DNA from: Sulfurimonas sp.
Lineage (GTDB): Bacteria > Campylobacterota > Campylobacteria > Campylobacterales > Sulfurimonadaceae
NCBI GenBank assembly: GCA_028684815.1
Contig: JAQUFE010000004.1
Coordinates: 25,133-89,132, forward strand
Direction of reading: 5' to 3'
Length of the DNA: 64,000 nucleotides
The position numbers and the translations under genes are program-made. Positions 10,903 to 21,748 of the stretch are shown one piece after another; within the stretch, counting starts at the first letter, position 1; each line of letters begins with the position of its first letter. The notes under the pieces are model-generated. The model saw nothing but the letters and a program-made list of their open reading frames with translations, was not told where the DNA came from and did no database searches.

Positions 10903-12165
10903 GTGAATAAAAATCTAGTAAATAAGATACTTATTACTATCGGTTTTTTATTTATCTATCGCCTACTGGCTTACGTGCCAGTTCCGGGCGTTGATACTGC
11001 CGTTATTGCCTCATTTTTCGATTCACATCAAGCGGATGCACTAGGACTATTTAATATGTTTAGTGGAAATGCTGTTGAGAGAATGTCTATTATCGCTCTT
11101 GGAATCATGCCTTACATCACCGCTTCAATCATTATGGAACTTCTAGCTGCTACTTTTGCTCCACTAGGACAGATGAAAAAAGAGAGAGATGGAATGGTTA
11201 AGTATATGCAAATCATTCGCTATGCGACTATTGTTATTACTATAATTCAAGCAATTGGTATTAGTGTAGGCTTACAAAGTTTAACTGGTCCAAATGGAAA
11301 TAGTGCGATTATAGCTGATCATAACACATTTATAATCCTCTCTGCTGTATCGATGCTCGCAGGAACAATGTTACTTATGTGGATTGGTGAGCAGATAACT
11401 CAAAGTGGTATAGGTAATGGTATTTCGCTTATTATCTTTGCAGGTATTGTCTCTGCTATTCCAAGTGCAATAGGTCAAACTATCACTATGGTAAACACTG
11501 GAGCTATGAGTTTTTTAACAGTGATTGCAATATTGGCTCTTATAATGGCTACAGTTGCGATTATTATCTATGTTGAACTCGGTGAGCGCCGTGTACCCGT
11601 TACATATGCTAAAAAAGTTATGATGCAAAACCAAAACAAAAGAGTTATGAACTACATCCCTATCAAAGTAAACTTAGCTGGTGTTATTCCAGTTATCTTT
11701 GCATCTGCGATATTGATGTTTCCTATGACGATTTTATCAAGTAGTACAAACCCCACTATTCAGGGAATTGCTGACTTGCTAAACCCAAATAGTTACTTTT
11801 TTAACTTTTTGACATTTCTTTTTGTAGTCTTTTTTGCGTTCTTTTACGCTTCGATTACATTTAGTGCAAAAGATATCTCAGATAACCTGAAGAGACAGGG
11901 TGGATTTATACCTGGTATCAGAACAGGTGAAGCTACAAGAGAGTTTTTAAATGAGACTGCTAGTAGACTTACCTTTACGGGTGCTCTCTATCTAGGTCTT
12001 GTTGCAACACTTCCGTTTATGATTATCAAAGGGATGGGTGTTCCATTCTTCTTTGGTGGTACTGCGGTTTTAATCGTTGTTCAAGTTGCTCTTGATACTA
12101 TGAGAAAGATTGAAGCTCAGATTTATATGAGTAAGTATGAGACCTTAAGTGCTGTTGGTTTATAA
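10903..12165 (+). CDS. secY: preprotein translocase subunit SecY (GTG start)
   Basis: LFNMFSGNAVERMSIIALGIMPYITASIIMELL, multi-TM, spc operon position. Confidence 0.99.
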   Translation: MNKNLVNKILITIGFLFIYRLLAYVPVPGVDTAVIASFFDSHQADALGLFNMFSGNAVERMSIIALGIMPYITASIIMELLAATFAPLGQMKKERDGMVKYMQIIRYATIVITIIQAIGISVGLQSLTGPNGNSAIIADHNTFIILSAVSMLAGTMLLMWIGEQITQSGIGNGISLIIFAGIVSAIPSAIGQTITMVNTGAMSFLTVIAILALIMATVAIIIYVELGERRVPVTYAKKVMMQNQNKRVMNYIPIKVNLAGVIPVIFASAILMFPMTILSSSTNPTIQGIADLLNPNSYFFNFLTFLFVVFFAFFYASITFSAKDISDNLKRQGGFIPGIRTGEATREFLNETASRLTFTGALYLGLVATLPFMIIKGMGVPFFFGGTAVLIVVQVALDTMRKIEAQIYMSKYETLSAVGL

Positions 12166-12168
12166 ATA

Positions 12169-12927
12169 ATGGCTATTGCACTTAGAAAACAACAAGAAAT
12201 AGAGAAACTCCGTGCAGCTAACAAGATTGTTGGTGGCGCACTGGAGCTTCTTGCAAAAAACACAAAAGTAGGCGTCTCTTTAAAAGAACTAGATGCTATG
12301 GCAGAGGATTTTATTCGCTCCCATGATGCTAGACCATCTTTTAAAGGTCTCTATGGCTTCCCCAATGCAGTTTGTACTTCACTAAATCAAGTTATTATTC
12401 ATGGTATTCCAACTGATTATAAACTCCAAGAGGGTGATATAATCGGTTATGATATTGGAACTGAACTTAATGGTTGGTTCGGAGATGCTGCAATTACAGT
12501 TGGTGTTGGTGAGATAAAAAAGAGAGATGAAGAGTTGATAGCTTGTGCAAAAGATGCACTTTATTATGCTATTGATGAGATAAGAGAGGGTTTAAGATTT
12601 AAAGAGCTCTCATTTTTGATAGAAAAATTCATTATATCTCGCGGCTTTGTACCACTACATAGTTTTTGTGGTCACGGTATAGGAAAAAAGCCCCATGAAG
12701 AGCCTGAAATTCCAAACTACCTAGATGGTAAAAACCCAAAATCAGGTCCAAAGATAAAAAACGGAATGGTCTTTTGTCTTGAGCCTATGATTTGTCAAAA
12801 AGAGTCACAACCAATCATTTTAGAAAATGACTGGGATGTTGTTAGTACCGATAATTTACGCGGTTCACACTATGAGCATACTGTTGCAGTGATCAACGGT
12901 AAGGCTGAGATATTATCTCTTGCTTAA
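12169..12927 (+). CDS. map: methionine aminopeptidase type I
   Basis: SLNQVIIHGIPTDYKLQEGDIIGYDIGTELNGWFGDAA, HGIGKKPHEEPEIPNY. Confidence 0.98.
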   Translation: MAIALRKQQEIEKLRAANKIVGGALELLAKNTKVGVSLKELDAMAEDFIRSHDARPSFKGLYGFPNAVCTSLNQVIIHGIPTDYKLQEGDIIGYDIGTELNGWFGDAAITVGVGEIKKRDEELIACAKDALYYAIDEIREGLRFKELSFLIEKFIISRGFVPLHSFCGHGIGKKPHEEPEIPNYLDGKNPKSGPKIKNGMVFCLEPMICQKESQPIILENDWDVVSTDNLRGSHYEHTVAVINGKAEILSLA

Positions 12928-12947
12928 GAGTTAAAAAGGACTTATAA

Positions 12948-13166
12948 ATGGCTAAAGCTGATGTTATAGAAGTTGACGGCAAGATTATTGAAGCATTACC
13001 GAATGCAACTTTCCGTGTTGAATTAGAAAATGGACATATCATTTTATGTCATATCGCAGGTAAGATGCGTATGCACTATATTAAGATACTTCCAGGTGAT
13101 AAGGTAAAGTTAGAACTAACTCCATACTCTCTTGATAAGGGTCGTATTACTTATCGCTACAAGTAA
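12948..13166 (+). CDS. infA: translation initiation factor IF-1
   Basis: [28 protein letters not shown], 72 aa. Confidence 0.98.
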   Translation: MAKADVIEVDGKIIEALPNATFRVELENGHIILCHIAGKMRMHYIKILPGDKVKLELTPYSLDKGRITYRYK

Positions 13167-13201
13167 AAAAGAGGTTTTTATTACCCACTTTTAACATTAT
13201 T

Positions 13202-13246
13202 ATGAGCTTTGGAGAAGATTTTAGTTAAAATCTTCCATACGCTCAT
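13202..13246 (+). terminator. Long stem-loop after infA (possible bidirectional terminator)
   Basis: GAAGATTTT-AGTT-AAAATCTTC (13214-13235) inside ATGAGC/GCTCAT; between convergent genes. Confidence 0.5.
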
Positions 13247-13253
13247 GGTAAAA

Positions 13254-14129
13254 TTATTCCCATTTAAATCTTGTCATTGGCAGGTTCTTTTCATTTCCCC
13301 ATTCCAAAAGTGACGCTTCATATAGTTTTGTATTTTTTAAACCCATATGTTGATAAACTATAAAAAACTCCATACTAGCACTTAGTGCATCTCTAGAGTA
13401 GATGATTATTTCACTATCGTTATCTAATGCAAATCCAGCTAAATATATATCGTCTAGTTCACTTTTAGCTCTTAGAGTATTGTCTTTTAAAAACTTAGTA
13501 GCTGTATAACTGCACTTTGCGCCTTTTATATGCCCAACTCCTAGAACTCCGTCTGAGCGACTGATACCATAGTAATCATCATATGATCTTGCATCTAATA
13601 TCTTTACATCTGAGTTTTGTATATCTTTAGTAGTTGCAATAAGATGTTTTCTTGGCTTTATAGTAACTGTACCATTTTTTATTTTTGGAATTAGTGATGA
13701 GACTAGAAGGTTATTCTCAAAGACCCATGCCATATAACCGCCATCTAAGATGCTAACATCTTCAAGTCCACTATATAGGAGTATAAAAGCTAAGTAACTA
13801 GAATCAAAAATAGCTTCTTTGGAGTTATGAGAGTAGATAATGACTTTAGAGTCATCGTTAATGCCTAGTTTTCTTAGAGCAGCTTGTATAATCTCATCAG
13901 TTGCTAAGGTTGGATATTTGTTTAGGGGGTTTTTATCTATAAACTTTTTTACATTAGTGTGGATAGCGCCTTTTATATGGCTTGTTTTGTAGAGCTCTTC
14001 ATTTGAGACATCAAGAATAATAATATTTTTATCATCCAGCGATGATTTTAATTGTGCTGGAGTTACAAAAGCATCAGATGCAAAGAGGGAAAAAAAACTT
14101 AAAGTTAGTAGTAAAAAATATTTCATCAT
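13254..14129 (-). CDS. secreted rhodanese/sulfurtransferase-like protein (two rhodanese-like domains)
   Basis: Signal peptide, IIILDVSN...HIKGAIHTN, GHIKGAKC; second-domain catalytic Cys not obvious. Confidence 0.8.
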   Translation of the reverse strand: MMKYFLLLTLSFFSLFASDAFVTPAQLKSSLDDKNIIILDVSNEELYKTSHIKGAIHTNVKKFIDKNPLNKYPTLATDEIIQAALRKLGINDDSKVIIYSHNSKEAIFDSSYLAFILLYSGLEDVSILDGGYMAWVFENNLLVSSLIPKIKNGTVTIKPRKHLIATTKDIQNSDVKILDARSYDDYYGISRSDGVLGVGHIKGAKCSYTATKFLKDNTLRAKSELDDIYLAGFALDNDSEIIIYSRDALSASMEFFIVYQHMGLKNTKLYEASLLEWGNEKNLPMTRFKWE

Positions 14130-14133
14130 AGGC

Positions 14134-14427
14134 TTAAAATGTATGAGCGTTTCTAAATTCTGAGATTTCTGTCTCGACCATCTCGTGAATCATAATAGTA
14201 AAAAGTTCTGATATTAAGTTTGGAGAAACATTGAGTTCTATCGCTTTATGACGGACTTTTTGCATAATAAACTCTATGCGGTCATCAGCTTTAACCTCTT
14301 CTACAGAGTTTTTAAACTTAGCAGCTTGACGGACTAGGTGACTTCTTTGAGAGATAAGCTCCACGAGTTTATCATCTATTATATCTATATTTGCTCTTAC
14401 TTCTTCTAGTGAGTTATGTACTATCAT
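14134..14427 (-). CDS. chorismate mutase, AroQ type
   Basis: LEEVRANIDIIDDKLVELISQRSHLVRQAAKFK. Confidence 0.85.
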   Translation of the reverse strand: MIVHNSLEEVRANIDIIDDKLVELISQRSHLVRQAAKFKNSVEEVKADDRIEFIMQKVRHKAIELNVSPNLISELFTIMIHEMVETEISEFRNAHTF

Positions 14428-14695
14428 ATTTATATCCTTAAATTAGTTTGTTTATTCTCAAACGGATTATAGCTGTATTTTACCTCAAGTTTAGTTTTGC
14501 CAAATCTGCTTTAGAGTAAAACACCTTTATGTAAGCAATGTTATCTAAAAAGAGATAAGAATTTGTTAATCCTATAGCTATTTTTTATATTAAACTTTAC
14601 AGTCAAATTATTTATTAACGCTTCAGTAACTTTATAAATATATAATACTACTACGATTCTTTACATATATGGTCTTAACTTGACCTCAAGGCCAT

Positions 14696-14733
14696 TTTTA
14701 CTAACTCTTTCTCTCCTGTTTGAGTTAGTAAAA
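14696..14733. repeat. 12-bp perfect inverted repeat in 450-bp divergent intergenic region
   Basis: TTTTACTAACTC (14696-14707) / GAGTTAGTAAAA (14722-14733). Confidence 0.6.
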
Positions 14734-14876
14734 CGTTTTAAATACAATCCTTTTTATCACTTTTCCCCGTTTCATATATCAAAACTATAAACTCTAACCT
14801 TTATTGCCTAATATAAAGAGTTAAAATTACCAGCTATACTCTCACAAAATTTTACAAATATCCTATTTTTGCCCTA

Positions 14877-15608
14877 GTGTTTGGTATAATTTTTGCAAAT
14901 CTATCTATGGGGTCTGTTTTGAGTAAAGAGTTAAAGATTTATGAGATGTATAAACTTCTATATGAGACTTATGGTCCACAAGGATGGTGGCCTTTTCTTG
15001 AGAGTGGTTATGATAAGGGTAATTATAGATTTAGTAAAACAAGTGATGAGATTTTTGAGGTCGCACTTGGCACTATTCTTACTCAAAACACAACTTTTAA
15101 ATCAGTAGTAAAATCACTACAAAACTTAAAAGCTCTAGATGCACTAAACCCTGCATCTATAAAAGAGCTAAGCCTAGAGAGCTTAAAACTCGCCATAAAG
15201 CCATCTGGATACTATAATCAAAAAGCTAAATATATCTTAGAATTTATCTCTTTTTATGAGAGCTTAGAGGGAAGTGTGCCATCAAGGGATGAGCTTTTAA
15301 GCGTTTTAGGAATAGGCGAGGAGAGTGCTGATTCTATACTTTTGTACGGATATAACCAGAGTGAATTTGAGATAGATGCTTACACAAAAAGAGTCCTCCT
15401 AGAGTTAGGACTCATAGATGAGAGAGCAAAATATAAAGAGATGAAAGAGTTAATGCAAAAGAGCTTAGAAGAGTTTATAAAAGATGAGAAACAAAGAGTG
15501 ATAGTTTTTCAAGAGTATCACGCTCTTATAGTTAATCACTCAAAAGACTTTTACTCTAAGAAACCTTATGGAGTTGGATGTATGCTAAAAGAGAGGTTTT
15601 CTTGCTAG
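14877..15608 (+). CDS. endonuclease III-like HhH-GPD DNA glycosylase
   Basis: LGTILTQNTTF, LLSVLGIGEESADSILLYG, FEIDAYTKRVL. True start probably 14907 (ATG) or 14919 (TTG) because TATAAT lies at 14885-14890. Confidence 0.85.
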   Translation: MFGIIFANLSMGSVLSKELKIYEMYKLLYETYGPQGWWPFLESGYDKGNYRFSKTSDEIFEVALGTILTQNTTFKSVVKSLQNLKALDALNPASIKELSLESLKLAIKPSGYYNQKAKYILEFISFYESLEGSVPSRDELLSVLGIGEESADSILLYGYNQSEFEIDAYTKRVLLELGLIDERAKYKEMKELMQKSLEEFIKDEKQRVIVFQEYHALIVNHSKDFYSKKPYGVGCMLKERFSC

Positions 15609-16765
15609 ATAAAAACAACAACTATAGCATTATCTTAGCTGGCATCATATCTATATTTATAGGTGTTGGAGTTGCTAGGTTTGCTTTTACATCTCTGCTC
15701 CCAGCTATGCTTGATGGGTTTTTATCCATCACAGATGCTGGGATTTTGGCTTCACTCAATTTTAGTGGCTACTTAGGCGGAGCGATATTTAGCATCTTTA
15801 TAAAAGATATAAATGCAAAGGTGAGGTATTTTAGACTCGGACTCATCTTAAGTGTAGCCACAACGCTCATCTTAGCAACAAGCACAAGTGAGTTAGCTTG
15901 GATAGTTTCAAGAGTTGTAGCAGGATTTGGCTCGGCAATGGTGCTCATAGTTGGTGGCGCTATTGTTATGGTAAAGCTAAATTACGAAGATAAAACGAAA
16001 GCTATGGGAATCCACTTTAGCGGGATTGGGTTTGCTATAGTTTTGAGTGACCTTATAAGTCAGTTTGTCTTAAGAGATGCAAACTTTGCAAGTGCTTGGC
16101 TAGTGCTTAGCATCTCTGCCTTTATTGCATCTTTTTACTCTTGGTATATTCTCTCTTTTGATAAGCTAATCAAGCAAGATGCACCAAAGCATAAGTTAAC
16201 TCTCTCTACTTTTTCACCTTTTGTGATTTTGCTTATCTTGGCCTACTTTACTGAGGGAGTTGGTTTTGTGGTCCAAGGAACATTTCTGCCTGATATCATA
16301 AACTCACTCAAAGGTTTAGAGGGTTATGGAAGTTTAGCTTGGTTAGTGGTTGGAATCGCAGGAATTCCCTCTTCTATCATCTGGATGCGACTAGCTCACA
16401 GCTATGGGAGTTTAAACATCATCATAGTAGCAATGAGCCTTCAAGTTGTTGGTATTCTCATCCCAGCACTAAGCTCAAATATCTATCTTGTCCTCTTTAG
16501 TGGAGCTTTGTATGGAAGTACCTTTATAGGACTTGTTGCTCTTTTTATGCATCTAGGTGGAAAGCTCTCTCCTAAAAATCCTGTAGTGCTGATGGGAGCC
16601 ATGACGGCAGTTTATGGCATCGGACAAGTGAGCGCGCCGCTTTACAGCGTGGCACTTGTTGAGAATTTTGGAGATTACAAGGCTGCTTTGTTTGTAACAG
16701 CAGCCATAGTTTTTAGTGGTGTAGTTCTTCTACTCTATGCAAAAAGAGTAGAGTCTAGAACTTAG
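15602..16765 (+). CDS. MFS transporter (YbfB/YjiJ-like)
   Basis: About 12 hydrophobic segments, [17 protein letters not shown]; probable TTG start (ORF track 15578). Confidence 0.8.
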   Translation: MLDKNNNYSIILAGIISIFIGVGVARFAFTSLLPAMLDGFLSITDAGILASLNFSGYLGGAIFSIFIKDINAKVRYFRLGLILSVATTLILATSTSELAWIVSRVVAGFGSAMVLIVGGAIVMVKLNYEDKTKAMGIHFSGIGFAIVLSDLISQFVLRDANFASAWLVLSISAFIASFYSWYILSFDKLIKQDAPKHKLTLSTFSPFVILLILAYFTEGVGFVVQGTFLPDIINSLKGLEGYGSLAWLVVGIAGIPSSIIWMRLAHSYGSLNIIIVAMSLQVVGILIPALSSNIYLVLFSGALYGSTFIGLVALFMHLGGKLSPKNPVVLMGAMTAVYGIGQVSAPLYSVALVENFGDYKAALFVTAAIVFSGVVLLLYAKRVESRT

Positions 16766-17966
16766 CGTTTGGTATAGGATAATTCTCAACTACAAAATCT
16801 ACATCTTTATCGCCTCTACCGCTTAGGTTTACAAGTATAGTTTTGTCACTTCCTAGAGTTTTTGCTAACTTCATAGCGTATGCCACAGCGTGAGCAGACT
16901 CTAGAGCTGGGATGATTCCCTCGAGTTGAGAGAGAGTATAAAAAGCTTCTACTGCTTCATCATCATTACAAAGTCCAACTTTTGTTCTACCTATACTCAT
17001 AAGATGAGCATGCTCAGGGCCAACAGATGGATAGTCAATTCCAGAACCTATGGAGTAAACAGGAGCTGCCTCACCCTTATCATCTTTTAGCATGATAGAG
17101 TTAAATCCATGCATAACTCCCTCTTCTCCATAAGTCAGAGATGCAGCGTGGTCACCTAATTTTTCACCTCTTCCCATAGGTTCAACTCCATAAAGAGCCA
17201 CTTCTTTATCATCTATAAATGCTGAGAATATTCCCATAGAGTTACTTCCACCACCAACACAAGCGACTATTGCATCTGGAAGAGAGTCTTCATGCTCAAA
17301 AAACTGCTCTTTTGATTCATGTCCAACAACTGACTGAAAATCTCTTACCATTAGTGGAAAAGGGTGAGGTCCAACAACAGAACCTATGCAGTAGATAGAA
17401 CTATCAACTTGAGCTATATAGCTATCAAAAGCACTATCAACCGCCTCTTTTAGAGTTTTAAGACCATGTGATACAGGGATAACTTTTGCGCCTAATATCT
17501 TCATACGAATAACATTTGGATGCTCTTTTACTATATCTACCTCACCCATGTGTATCTCACACTCTAGGCCAAAGTATGCAGCGGCAGTTGCAAGAGCAAC
17601 GCCGTGCTGGCCAGCTCCAGTCTCAGCTATAACTTTCGTTTTTCCAAGATGCTTTGCAAGAATAACTTCAGCCATACAGTGGTTTAACTTATGTGCGCCC
17701 GTATGGTTTAAATCTTCTCTTTTTAGGTAGATCTTCGCTCCACCACAATACTCTGAGAGGTTTTTAGCGTAAGAGATGGGAGTAGGGCGACCTTGATAGT
17801 GCTTTCTAACATATTTTAAATCTTCTAAAAATTTAGGTGAGTTTTTGAGTTCACCGTAGGCTTTTGTAATTTCGGCAAATGGTTGTTCTAAAACAGGTGG
17901 AATAAAGGCACCACCAAAACGACCAAAATAGCCATTTTCGTCTGGATGTGATTCTAAGTAAGACAT
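16755..17966 (-). CDS. trpB: tryptophan synthase beta chain
   Basis: [17 protein letters not shown] (PLP lysine), [20 protein letters not shown]. Confidence 0.93.
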   Translation of the reverse strand: MSYLESHPDENGYFGRFGGAFIPPVLEQPFAEITKAYGELKNSPKFLEDLKYVRKHYQGRPTPISYAKNLSEYCGGAKIYLKREDLNHTGAHKLNHCMAEVILAKHLGKTKVIAETGAGQHGVALATAAAYFGLECEIHMGEVDIVKEHPNVIRMKILGAKVIPVSHGLKTLKEAVDSAFDSYIAQVDSSIYCIGSVVGPHPFPLMVRDFQSVVGHESKEQFFEHEDSLPDAIVACVGGGSNSMGIFSAFIDDKEVALYGVEPMGRGEKLGDHAASLTYGEEGVMHGFNSIMLKDDKGEAAPVYSIGSGIDYPSVGPEHAHLMSIGRTKVGLCNDDEAVEAFYTLSQLEGIIPALESAHAVAYAMKLAKTLGSDKTILVNLSGRGDKDVDFVVENYPIPNAKF

Positions 17967-18041
17967 AAAAGAGATTCCTTTTAGTAATTTGGGAGATTAT
18001 AGTTAATTTGGCTTGATACTTTTCTTATAACTTGGCAACTA

Positions 18042-18881
18042 TTAGCAAAGATAGATACCGCTATCTTTGACTTCTATCTTTTTTGCATCCACAAGAGCTG
18101 TAAGTGAGCGTTTGAACTCTTTTTTACTAAGTCCAAACACATCTTTGATAAGCTCGGCATCACTTTTGTAGTTGTAGGGCATGATGCCACTGTTTTGTTT
18201 TAAGAGCTCTAAGACTTTGTCTGATGAAGAGTTTTTTTCACCAGCTTTTCGAAGAGAGAGGTCGATGTTTCCATCTTTACGGATAGTTTTTACAAAAGCT
18301 GTTCTTTTATCTCCTAGCGAGATGTTCTCAAAAATCTCATTGTGGTAGATTAAGCCTTCATATTTGTCCTCAACGATGCACTTAAATCCTAGTGGCGTTT
18401 CTGTAATGATGATGATATTTACTTCATCGGCTGGCTTTATTCCTTTTACTTTTTTTTCAAAAAAATCGCCTAGTTTTTCACTTGCCACAAGCCTATGAGT
18501 CTGCTCATCATAGATAACCTTTACAAACCTCTTCTCTCCAACTCTAAAAGGAGTTTTTTGTAGCATCTTAGGGCAGAGTAAGTCTTTAGGAAGTCCCCAA
18601 TCCAAAAAAGCCCCAAAAGGTGCAACATCTATAACTTCTAAGAGAGCAAACTCTTCTAGCTTAGCTTTAGGTTTTAGCGTAGTTGCGACTAATCTATCTT
18701 CTGAGTCTGTATATAAAAAAACATCTACAAGTGTTCTCTCTTTCATATCGGGAGTTAGGTATTGACCAGGCAGAAGTACATCATTTCCATCAAGTGCCAT
18801 CAGATACGCGCCAGGAGTTGTAAGTCTATCTATAAGAAGGGTGTTGATAAAACCCAGTTCTAGGTGCTCGTTTTGTTGCAT
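18042..18881 (-). CDS. S1-like RNA-binding protein, CvfB family
   Basis: VIDVAPFGAFLDWGLPKDLLCP, tandem OB-like repeats. Confidence 0.85.
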   Translation of the reverse strand: MQQNEHLELGFINTLLIDRLTTPGAYLMALDGNDVLLPGQYLTPDMKERTLVDVFLYTDSEDRLVATTLKPKAKLEEFALLEVIDVAPFGAFLDWGLPKDLLCPKMLQKTPFRVGEKRFVKVIYDEQTHRLVASEKLGDFFEKKVKGIKPADEVNIIIITETPLGFKCIVEDKYEGLIYHNEIFENISLGDKRTAFVKTIRKDGNIDLSLRKAGEKNSSSDKVLELLKQNSGIMPYNYKSDAELIKDVFGLSKKEFKRSLTALVDAKKIEVKDSGIYLC

Positions 18882-19075
18882 TTTATGTCCTTAAATGGTT
18901 GAAGTAGTTAAATGAGAATATTTTGAGATTGTATCTTTTTTGTTATGTAAAAACGATTAAAAAAAGTATAGAGTAGTTATAGCCAAAAAATTATAATGAG
19001 CAAAAAAACTAGTGGATAAGTTTATATAATGTTTAAAAACTAAATTAAGGGATTATTTAGGGTACAATTGCGATT

Positions 19076-19816
19076 ATGAATAGAAGATTTTTTTTAACTA
19101 CTTTATCGTTGTCACCGCTTTTTGCTAAAGAGTTTGTACAAACAAACAGTGATCTGTTTTTGTCATATGGCGAGTATAAAACTCTACAAAGATTAGATGC
19201 TAGATTTACAAGACTTAGGGGTTATGTAGGTTTTGCTAACTTTAACTTGACCTCTTTTGATGAGGCATTATATTATGCAAGAAACTATCCAAGTATCGGC
19301 TTATTTTTAGATGATGAACTCTCTTTAATAGAGAAGCTTTTTTATGAAAAGCCTAATGAATATGGCTTTTATGGAGCAAAGACCTGTAAAAATCTAAACA
19401 ATAAAATATCTCAAAGAGATGTTGTAAAGATTCCTTATACTGGTCACTATCTCTTTAAAGGTAAGCCGCTAGAAGATTATGACAAACTCTTAAAAGATGT
19501 AGGAGACTCTTTGATACTTACCTCAGGTGTTAGAAATGTTGTAAAACAGCTAAGCCTCTATGTAAATAAACTAAACCGTAATGGTGGAAATATTACAAAG
19601 GCGTCTATAGATATCGCACCTCCAGCTTACTCTTACCACACCATCAGCGACTTTGATGTTGGTCTTCGTGGATGGGGACATAAAAACTTTACAGAAGAGT
19701 TTGCAGCAACTAAAGAGTTTGAGATGATGATAAAGTTGCCATATATCAATATGAGGTATAAAAAAAACAATAGTGATGGAGTGCGGTTTGAACCTTGGCA
19801 TGTTGAAGTTATTTAG
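19076..19816 (+). CDS. M15-family (VanY-like) D-Ala-D-Ala carboxypeptidase homologue
   Basis: Signal peptide, LILTSGVRNVVKQLSLY, SYHTISDFDVGLRGWG, PWHVEV metal/active-site motifs. Confidence 0.75.
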   Translation: MNRRFFLTTLSLSPLFAKEFVQTNSDLFLSYGEYKTLQRLDARFTRLRGYVGFANFNLTSFDEALYYARNYPSIGLFLDDELSLIEKLFYEKPNEYGFYGAKTCKNLNNKISQRDVVKIPYTGHYLFKGKPLEDYDKLLKDVGDSLILTSGVRNVVKQLSLYVNKLNRNGGNITKASIDIAPPAYSYHTISDFDVGLRGWGHKNFTEEFAATKEFEMMIKLPYINMRYKKNNSDGVRFEPWHVEVI

Positions 19817-21095
19817 CATTGCTCTTTTTCTGTTTTGTTCTCTTTTAAATGCACAAGATCTTTTTAAATTTGATCTGATTAAAAAAGGCGAGCAAGATGG
19901 AAATACTCTACTCGTTGTCGGTGGCATCCAAGGGGATGAACCTGGTGGATTTATCTCTGCATCTCTCTTAGCCACTCATTATGAGATAACAAAAGGCTCT
20001 CTTTGGATAGTCCCAAATCTAAACTTCTATAGTATTATAAAAAGAAGTAGAGGGCCTCATGGAGATATGAACAGAAAGTTTGCAGAGCTTTGCCAAAAAG
20101 ATCCAGAGTATGAAGCTATCCAGAGAATTAAAAACTATATAAAAGATGAAAATGTAAAACTTGTAGTAAACCTACATGATGGAAGCGGATTTTATAGAAA
20201 AACTTATGAAGATGATATGCACTCTCCACAAAGATGGGGACAATGTTCTATCATTGATCAGTCAAAGATAGATATAGAGGCATATTCAAATCTTGAAGAT
20301 ATCGCATCTAGCGTAGTTGAGCATGTAAACACTCATCTTATAAAAGATGAACACAGATATCATCTTCACAACACTAGAACAAAAGAGGGTGATTTGGAGA
20401 TGCAGAAGTCTCTTACTTATTTTGCCATCAACGAAGGAAAAGCTGCTTTTGGGAATGAGGCTAGCAAAAATCTTGCTACTCACCAAAGAGTATATTATCA
20501 TCTCTTAGCGCTTGAGAAGTATATGGATATTATGGGTATAGAGTACAAAAGAAAATTCACTCTTAACCCTGATGGAGTTTATAGTGCTATAAATAATGAC
20601 ATTCATATCTCTTTGTATGAAGAGAAGATAAGACTGCCTCTTGCACAGATAAGAGATATTGTAAACTACTTTCCAATAAAAAAAGATGGAGTGGTTGATT
20701 TTAAAGCGAGCAGTCCGCTTCTTCTCATTATAAAAAATGGAAATAACTATGTGATTCAGTATGGAAACAGAAGACTCTCAAAGCTGAGTGCTGACTATCT
20801 TGATATGGATAAAGATAACAATATTGTAAAGTTTAAGATAGACGGCAAAGAGATAGATGCTAAGTTTGGTGAAATTTTGGAAGTAGAGAGAAACTTTTTA
20901 GCCTATGAAGCAAATGGCTATAGAGTGAATGTCATAGGATATGTAAACAAAAGTGGCGTAGAAACTGGAGTAGAGATAGAAAAAAAAGAGATACAAAACC
21001 GCTTCTCTATAGATAAGAGAGGCACTACCTATAGAGTTGAATACTACAACAAAGATAAGTTTGTAGGTATGATCTTAGTCAGATTTAAGAGCTAA
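19800..21095 (+). CDS. M14-family peptidoglycan carboxypeptidase, Csd4/Pgp1-like
   Basis: VVGGIQGDEPGGFIS, SRGPHGDMNRKF, NLHDGSGF; start trimmed from 19773. Confidence 0.8.
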   Translation: MLKLFSIALFLFCSLLNAQDLFKFDLIKKGEQDGNTLLVVGGIQGDEPGGFISASLLATHYEITKGSLWIVPNLNFYSIIKRSRGPHGDMNRKFAELCQKDPEYEAIQRIKNYIKDENVKLVVNLHDGSGFYRKTYEDDMHSPQRWGQCSIIDQSKIDIEAYSNLEDIASSVVEHVNTHLIKDEHRYHLHNTRTKEGDLEMQKSLTYFAINEGKAAFGNEASKNLATHQRVYYHLLALEKYMDIMGIEYKRKFTLNPDGVYSAINNDIHISLYEEKIRLPLAQIRDIVNYFPIKKDGVVDFKASSPLLLIIKNGNNYVIQYGNRRLSKLSADYLDMDKDNNIVKFKIDGKEIDAKFGEILEVERNFLAYEANGYRVNVIGYVNKSGVETGVEIEKKEIQNRFSIDKRGTTYRVEYYNKDKFVGMILVRFKS

Positions 21096-21748
21096 GGCTT
21101 ATCATATTTATGTAGTTTGTTATGTTTCATAACGGAAGTTAACTCTTTTGTATAGTTCTCCCTCATCTCTGAATAGTGATTTAGTTTCTTTACAAGTTTA
21201 TATGGATCAGCTGTTTTCATATTTAACTCTCTAAACTCAACAAATGCGTGTGAGCGAGAGATATTTATATAGTAATCTTTCACAGACTCCCTAACAGAGG
21301 GATACTTTTTAAGCCAGACAGTTTTTTTACCTCGTTTTTGTGAGGCAGCTATTCTAGGCTCCTTTTTGTTAAAAGACCAGATGCCAAAGACATTGTTGGC
21401 TTTCTTATAAAACTTTGAGGTTCCCCAAGCGCTCTCCATAGCAGCTTGTGCTAGAGTTATACTTATAGGATGAGGTTTTAGTGCTAGAAGTAACTCTCTA
21501 TCTGTTTTTACCTTATAATCTTTTTTCAAGTTTGAGATTCTTTTTTTATATTTTGGATTTTTTATATTTTTTTTGATATCTCTATAATCTCTGTTAAGTT
21601 CCAAGTAAACACTATTTACAGCTGGCACAAAAGTATGAAAAAATCTCTTCTTTTTCTCTTTGACTGAAATGGGCTTAATTCTTTCTGCGGTTAGTTCATT
21701 TGATGAGAAAAGTACAAAGGCTAAAAATACGGCTTTTATAATCTTCAT
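21092..21748 (-). CDS. Bax-like / glucosaminidase-domain protein
   Basis: ISITLAQAAMESAWGTSKFYKKANNVFGIWSF. Confidence 0.85.
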   Translation of the reverse strand: MKIIKAVFLAFVLFSSNELTAERIKPISVKEKKKRFFHTFVPAVNSVYLELNRDYRDIKKNIKNPKYKKRISNLKKDYKVKTDRELLLALKPHPISITLAQAAMESAWGTSKFYKKANNVFGIWSFNKKEPRIAASQKRGKKTVWLKKYPSVRESVKDYYINISRSHAFVEFRELNMKTADPYKLVKKLNHYSEMRENYTKELTSVMKHNKLHKYDKP

